Below, piece after piece: positions 60,168-64,000 of a stretch of DNA of 64,000 bases. The notes under the pieces were generated by a model. The model saw only the letters and a program-made list of their open reading frames with translations. It searched no databases and was not told where the DNA came from. The stretch is taken from NCBI RefSeq assembly GCF_002895925.1, contig NZ_NWUO01000003.1, forward strand, positions 124,001-188,000, read 5' to 3'. The DNA is from Mixta theicola (GTDB taxonomy: Bacteria; Pseudomonadota; Gammaproteobacteria; Enterobacterales; Enterobacteriaceae). How positions within the stretch are numbered: position 1 is the stretch's first letter; each line of letters starts with the position of its first letter. A program made the position numbers and the translations under genes.

Positions 60168-61487
60168 TTAACGATGCGCTCTGACTTGCTCTTGCCCCAT
60201 CATGCGATCGGCTAATGCCGTAATGATCAGCATAACCAGCGAAGGCGGCAGCCAGGCAAGCCCTTGCTCGGCCAGCGGCAGGTGCTGGCTGAAGGCGGGC
60301 AGCATATCGTTAAAGCCGGTAGTTTTAATCGCGTCGATGATACCAAATACCAGGCTAACAAGCATGGTTGGCGCGACAATCCGCGTACTTTTATTCCAGC
60401 GGCTCAGGGTAAAGCTCAGCACCACCAGTACGATGCACGGCGGATAAATAGCCGTCAGCACCGGAATAGAGATCTGAATCAGATGGCTCAGGCCCAGGTT
60501 AGAGACCACCATTGAGAACAGGCCCAGAATAAATACCAGCGTTTTATAGGAAAACGGCAGATATTGCGCAAAAAACTCGGCGCAGGCGCAGGTCAAACCG
60601 ACTGCCGTAACCATACAGGCGATAAAAATCAGCGCGGCCAGGAAGAAGCTGCCCATACCACCGAAGGTATGCTGCACATAGGCGTGCAGGATCGCCGCAC
60701 CGTTGGCATTCTGATCGGCCAGCGCACCGCTGCCGGAGCCAAGTTTAAACAGACTCAGATAGACCAGCGTCAGGCCTACGCCGGCAATCAAACCTGCCAG
60801 GATGGTATAACGCGTCAGCAGGCGCGCATCTTCCACCCCGCGTGAACGCGCAGCATTAACGATAACGATGCCGAAGACCAGCGCACCCAGCGTATCCATC
60901 GTCAGATAGCCGTTAACAAAACCGCTGGAAAAAGCGGCGTTCTGGTAGGCATCGGTAGCCGGAATATTGCTACCCGCAGGCCACAGCAGCGCTGCCACGC
61001 CCAGAATAAACAGCGCAACAATTTTCAGCGGCGCCAGAATATGGCCCACGGTATCCAGCAGTTTGCCCGGATAGAGTGAAATACCGATCACCAGCGCGAA
61101 ATAGATCAGGCTGTAAACCAGCAGCGGCATCGCGCCATCGCCGGTCAGCGGAGCAATACCGATTTCAAAGGAAACGGTAGCGGTGCGCGGCGTAGCAAAC
61201 AGCGGCCCAACGGCAAGGTAACAGACCGTTGCCAACAGTACGCCAGCCGCTTTGCCAATAGGCGTGCTTAGCGCGTCAATACCGCCGCCAACGCGCGCCA
61301 GCGCAATCACGGTAATCACCGGCAAACCTACAGCGGTAACCAGGAACCCAAGCGCCGCCGTCCAGACATGTTCGCCTGACTGCAAACCAACCATGGGAGG
61401 AAAAATAATGTTGCCTGCGCCGACAAACAGGGCAAAAGTCATGAAGCCCAGCGCGATGATGTCTTTCGACGTTAAACGATGTGTCAT
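60168..61487 (-). CDS. brnQ: BrnQ, branched-chain amino acid transporter II
   Basis: The 439-residue inner-membrane sodium- or proton-coupled carrier takes up leucine, isoleucine and valine. It has 12 predicted helices. Visible family motifs: [31 protein letters not shown] near the N-terminus (in outline), [17 protein letters not shown] and [18 protein letters not shown]. The start [11 protein letters not shown] matches E. coli. brnQ-proY order is conserved, and the palindromic terminator lies between them. Confidence 0.97.
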   Translation of the reverse strand: MTHRLTSKDIIALGFMTFALFVGAGNIIFPPMVGLQSGEHVWTAALGFLVTAVGLPVITVIALARVGGGIDALSTPIGKAAGVLLATVCYLAVGPLFATPRTATVSFEIGIAPLTGDGAMPLLVYSLIYFALVIGISLYPGKLLDTVGHILAPLKIVALFILGVAALLWPAGSNIPATDAYQNAAFSSGFVNGYLTMDTLGALVFGIVIVNAARSRGVEDARLLTRYTILAGLIAGVGLTLVYLSLFKLGSGSGALADQNANGAAILHAYVQHTFGGMGSFFLAALIFIACMVTAVGLTCACAEFFAQYLPFSYKTLVFILGLFSMVVSNLGLSHLIQISIPVLTAIYPPCIVLVVLSFTLSRWNKSTRIVAPTMLVSLVFGIIDAIKTTGFNDMLPAFSQHLPLAEQGLAWLPPSLVMLIITALADRMMGQEQVRAHR

Positions 61488-61890
61488 AAAGCTGAATTGC
61501 CTGCTACTGATGTTGCGGTGGATGTTGTGTGAATGCTTACTGCTCCCTCCCTACGCTAAAATGCTGTCGGCTCAGGCAATTATCTAAATAATGCGTGTTC
61601 ACGACCGCAAACGTAGTGATATAAGCTAATTTTGTTATTTTCACAGAGGAAAACCGCAATAAGCGGCGTAAGTAAAACGTTTATAGCGGAGAAAGGCAAT
61701 ACGGGATCGAAAAAGCAGAGTGATATACCGTATATAGGCTCCAGGCCAGAGAATCACTTCAAACTATGCCTGAAGCACATTACATGATGTGACTTTTTTT
61801 CATCAGCGCGGCGTTATTTTCTTCATTACAGCCTGTGGAAATGCACAAAAGGCGCGTTTTCACGCGCCTGTTTGCGCAACTTTACACCGG
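61488..61890. other. Intergenic region upstream of brnQ
   Basis: This 403-base region has no supported gene. It must hold the brnQ promoter, read leftward; TTGCGG and TTAGAT 17 bases apart on the minus strand (about 61582-61610) is the best but weak candidate. The right end holds the terminator of the next gene (61847-61869). Middle part AT-rich without recognisable elements. Confidence 0.4.
61847..61869 (-). terminator. Terminator of the MetE-like gene
   Basis: An AGGCGCGT / ACGCGCCT stem with TTTC loop is followed by TTTTGTG on the minus strand, 22 bases after the stop codon. Confidence 0.85.
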
Positions 61891-62994
61891 TTACCAGACG
61901 TTTTTTGCAATATCCACTACCAGACGTAGTTTATTCCACTGCTGCTGCTCGGTGAGATTATTGCCTTCCTCGGTGGAGGCAAAGCCACACTGCGGGCTGA
62001 GGCAAATTTGGTTGATATTAATATACTGTGCCGCTTCCGCAATGCGCGCCTTCACGCTTTCCGGCTCTTCCAGCTCTCCCTCTTTGGTAGTAATCAGCCC
62101 TAACACTACCTGCTGATTGCCCGGCTTAATGAAGCGCAGCGGTTCGAAGCCACCGGAGCGCTCGTTATCATATTCAAGGAAGAAGGCATCGATATTAACG
62201 CCGCCAAACAGAATCTCGGCAACCGGCTCATAGCCGCCCTCAGAAATCCAGGTAGAGCGGAAATTGCCGCGGCATACATGCAGCCCGACGGTCAGATCGG
62301 CTGGCTTGCCCTCCAGCGCTTTGTTCAGTACGCGAGCATAGGTACGCGCCAGCTCTTCCGGATCGTCGCCGCGTTCGCGAATCTGACGTTTCTGATCTTC
62401 CGAACAGAGATAGGCCCACACGGTATCGTCCAGCTGCAGATAACGGCAGCCCGCAGCATAAAAAGCTTTAATCGCATCACGATAGGTTAGCGCCAGGTCG
62501 TCAAAATAGTCCGCCAGGTCAGGGTAAACCTCGGCATCTATCGTTTTACGACCGCCCCGGAAATGCAGTACGCTCGGGCTGGGAATGGTCATTTTAGCGA
62601 CGGCATCGCCGCTGATGCTGTTAAGGAAGCGAAAGTCTTCCAGCATGGGATGTTCGCCGAAGCCCAGCTTGCCGGTAACGCGTATGCCGCGCGCCCTGGT
62701 TTGTATGCCGTTGAACTGAATGCCCTGCTCCGCCTCGTAGCGTTCCACGCCCTGCAGACCATCAAAGAAATCAAAGTGCCACCAGGCGCGACGAAATTCG
62801 CCGTCGGTCACGACCTGTAAGCCACAGGCGCGCTGCTGTTCCACTACGTGGCGGATCTCTTCATCTTCTACGCGACGCAGCGCAGCGGCATCAATTTCCC
62901 CAGCGGCAAACTGCTCACGGGCGCGCTTAATCGCAGCCGGACGTAAAAAGCTGCCAACCACGTCGGCACGGAAAGGGGCGGTTGTTCTTTGCAT
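61891..62994 (-). CDS. Core-domain cobalamin-independent methionine synthase-like protein (YxjG/YxjH type)
   Basis: The 367-residue homologue of the catalytic (C-terminal) half of MetE lacks the N-terminal half. The zinc ligands are all present: GLHVCRGN (His, Cys), FFLEYDN (Glu) and SPQCGFAS (Cys). The N-terminus MQRTTAPFRADVVGSFLRP and VTDGEFRRAWWHFDFF are typical of the family. It is expected to transfer a methyl group to a thiol such as homocysteine; the methyl donor of these short forms is uncertain. The ATG at 62994 has GGAG 9 bases before it. The upstream MetJ operator and two MetR boxes place it in the methionine regulon. Confidence 0.88.
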   Translation of the reverse strand: MQRTTAPFRADVVGSFLRPAAIKRAREQFAAGEIDAAALRRVEDEEIRHVVEQQRACGLQVVTDGEFRRAWWHFDFFDGLQGVERYEAEQGIQFNGIQTRARGIRVTGKLGFGEHPMLEDFRFLNSISGDAVAKMTIPSPSVLHFRGGRKTIDAEVYPDLADYFDDLALTYRDAIKAFYAAGCRYLQLDDTVWAYLCSEDQKRQIRERGDDPEELARTYARVLNKALEGKPADLTVGLHVCRGNFRSTWISEGGYEPVAEILFGGVNIDAFFLEYDNERSGGFEPLRFIKPGNQQVVLGLITTKEGELEEPESVKARIAEAAQYININQICLSPQCGFASTEEGNNLTEQQQWNKLRLVVDIAKNVW

Positions 62995-63042
62995 GATGTT
63001 CAACTCCTGTTACGAGGCGATCCCGCCCCGTTGATTTACCGG

Positions 63043-63055
63043 TGAAACAGTTTCA
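63043..63055. promoter_or_regulatory. MetR box 1
   Basis: TGAA-n5-TTCA fits the MetR consensus exactly, about 50-60 bases upstream of the MetE-like start. Confidence 0.72.
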
Positions 63056-63067
63056 GACTTGTTTTTA

Positions 63068-63091
63068 AGACTTCTGGATGTCTATATGTCT
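63068..63091. promoter_or_regulatory. MetJ operator: three tandem met boxes
   Basis: Three adjoining 8-mers AGACTTCT, GGATGTCT, ATATGTCT match the met box AGACGTCT at 7, 6 and 5 of 8 positions. Tandem abutting boxes are the hallmark of MetJ binding. Confidence 0.8.
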
Positions 63092-63147
63092 TAAAGCAGC
63101 GTCGCACGCCTTCCCGTACGCAGCAAGAGAAGATGATTCATCTGACA

Positions 63148-63160
63148 TGAAAAATATTCA
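63148..63160. promoter_or_regulatory. MetR box 2
   Basis: A second exact TGAA-n5-TTCA lies 105 bases from the first, on the other side of the MetJ operator. Confidence 0.68.
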
Positions 63161-63304
63161 TGACCCGCTTCAGACAAGAAGCGGACAAGGGAATTGTGAT
63201 GAGCACTAATAACTGAGCAGGTACAATATGTTAAAACAGCCGAAAAAATCACGTTAGTAGCCTTATTTCTATCCTGATAACAGCGAATAAGGAAAATTCA
63301 GCTT

Positions 63305-63682
63305 ATGACGTTACACTACTATTTAAGAAACATTCTCATCGGAGTTCTTTGTTTAGTAGCTATTGGCTATAAATTGCTAAACAGCCCTGATGATTTAAAA
63401 CATCAGCTTATGTTATCGCATGCAATAATCAGCAGCCTATTATTTCCTTTTTCTAAGTTAACAGTTGAAACCATGGCATTAAAATTCACTACTAAAGATT
63501 TCTGGCATAGAGGTTTATTTAAAGAAGATATAGGAAAAAACGGTTTGTATGCGATCTTTTGGGTGTTCTGCTTTTACTTTGCCATACCACTGAGCATTGT
63601 TTTTTTATTGATCGTTAAAAAAACGACCCGGCAAAGCTGGTCGGTTTTCGCCATGCCTGTTAAATACCTAACCGTGAATTAA
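63305..63682 (+). CDS. Colicin E1-type immunity protein
   Basis: The 125-residue inner-membrane protein has three or four hydrophobic segments (about residues 8-25, 35-50, 78-103). Its pattern is that of the colicin E1/Ia group immunity family (Pfam Microcin/PF03526, named from memory): YYLRNILIGVLCLVAIGY near the N-terminus and LLFPFSKLTVETMALKFTTKDFWHRG in the middle (in outline). E1 immunity has a similar YYIKNILFG and CPYSKYAIEYIAFNF. Such proteins block the voltage-gated pore of the cognate colicin in the membrane. The ATG follows AAGGAAA. It converges on, and overlaps by 23 bases, the 3' end of the colicin relic, the arrangement found on colicin plasmids. The gene itself looks intact. 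Strongly AT-rich compared with the core genes. Confidence 0.85.
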   Translation: MTLHYYLRNILIGVLCLVAIGYKLLNSPDDLKHQLMLSHAIISSLLFPFSKLTVETMALKFTTKDFWHRGLFKEDIGKNGLYAIFWVFCFYFAIPLSIVFLLIVKKTTRQSWSVFAMPVKYLTVN

Positions 63683-63916
63683 CAGAATTAATCAAAGCGT
63701 CATTAACAAAAGCACCCGCTAGCGCCATAATTAATGCAAAACCAATAATACCTAACGGCAAACCTGTGATAATGCTGAAAGTAAAGGCCACCAAAGCTAT
63801 TGCGGCCCTGTTTGCATACGATCGCCTGCATGCCCCTTAGAACCGCCGCCCGGCTCAGGATCCGATCCACGTTCTGAACTCCAGTTCGTACCATCGCCGT
63901 AGTTAGAGCCTGCCAT
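63660..63916 (-). pseudogene. Collapsed pore-forming colicin gene (N-terminal tip and C-terminal hydrophobic hairpin only)
   Basis: Translating leftward from ATG 63916 (preceded by AAAAGGATAAGCAT) gives 39 residues ending at TAG 63797. They begin MAGSNYGD and contain GTNWSSERGSDPEPGGGS, close to the colicin A N-terminus as I recall it (GTGWSSERGSGPEPGGGS), the glycine-rich translocation region. In another frame, from about 63820 to TAA 63660, lies YANRAAIALVAFTFSIITG, LPLGIIGFALIMALAGAF and ending INSVNSRLGI. This matches the E1-type C-terminal pore hairpin (AATALVALVFSILTG ... GIIGYGLLMAVTGA ... FWGI from memory). About 450 or more codons are missing at the junction near 63815-63823, and the two parts are out of frame, so no toxin can be made. 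Upstream, CTGTATAT (63939-63946) may be what remains of a LexA box. Confidence 0.85.
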
Positions 63917-64000
63917 ATGCTTATCCTTTTGCTTGTTGATATACAGTTCTTATGAAAAACCAGAGGTGCGATTTAACACCTACAAGCTATCGACAGTGAC

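Noticed and set aside
62995-63304. SAM riboswitch upstream of the MetE-like gene
   Set aside because: No SAM aptamer structure was apparent; MetJ and MetR sites explain methionine control and fit enterobacterial practice.
63703-63894. A 63-codon minus-strand frame in the colicin relic
   Set aside because: It runs out of frame across the same DNA that encodes both colicin pieces; the true relic lies in the other two frames.

Overview
The window is a 64 kb piece of an enterobacterial chromosome. It is collinear, in inverted orientation, with the E. coli K-12 acrAB to brnQ block near minute 10. The proteins are close to but clearly distinct from E. coli. A cysteine desulfhydrase-like gene sits divergent to a decR-type regulator, an arrangement I recall from Pantoea ananatis (ccdA/ccdR). 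Zinc-independent L31/L36 paralogues lie beside acrB. Together these suggest an Erwiniaceae member (Pantoea/Mixta/Erwinia type). This assignment is inference from gene content and order, not from a search.

Layout. 1-4.2 kb: end of acrA and all of acrB (RND multidrug pump). 4.3-6.2 kb: Zur-type operator with rpmE2/rpmJ2, an unrecognised small gene, then tomB-hha. 6.3-10.3 kb: ffs (4.5S RNA) with a strong promoter, atl, ybaY, tesB, and the sigma-54 type glnK-amtB operon. 10.5-16.5 kb: mdlA-mdlB ABC exporter, decR/ccdR with its divergent cysteine desulfhydrase-like gene, queC. 16.6-27 kb: fadM, ybaV, ppiD, hupB, lon, clpX, clpP, tig, bolA; this is a proteostasis block with visible sigma-32 promoters for lon and clpP. 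27.3-34.7 kb: yajG, ampG, cyoABCDE (cytochrome bo3 oxidase and heme O synthase). 34.7-44.4 kb: yajR, a structured repeat region, yajQ, panE, yajL, thiI, and xseB-ispA-dxs-yajO (isoprenoid precursors). 44.4-48.5 kb: nrdR-ribD-ribE-nusB-thiL-pgpA on the minus strand. 48.7-53.7 kb: yajI, secF, secD, yajC, tgt. 53.7-55.4 kb: an AT-richer two-gene accessory module, its first gene frameshifted, which splits the usual queA-tgt operon. 55.4-63 kb: queA, acpH, ybdG, proY, brnQ and a core-only MetE-like gene preceded by MetJ and MetR sites.

The most unusual region is the right end (63.3-63.9 kb). An intact gene for a colicin E1-type immunity protein converges on a collapsed colicin gene. That relic keeps a colicin A-like glycine-rich N-terminus (about 33 residues) and, in a shifted frame, the last about 50 residues of an E1-type pore-forming domain. 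Everything between has been lost. It is a chromosomal bacteriocin fossil with a probably working orphan immunity gene.

Regulatory sites read directly from the sequence include Zur (rpmE2), sigma-54 and NtrC (glnK), FadR (fadM), sigma-32 (lon, clpP), MetJ and MetR (MetE-like gene), and many intrinsic terminators. No tRNA, rRNA, CRISPR array, insertion sequence or prophage was seen.
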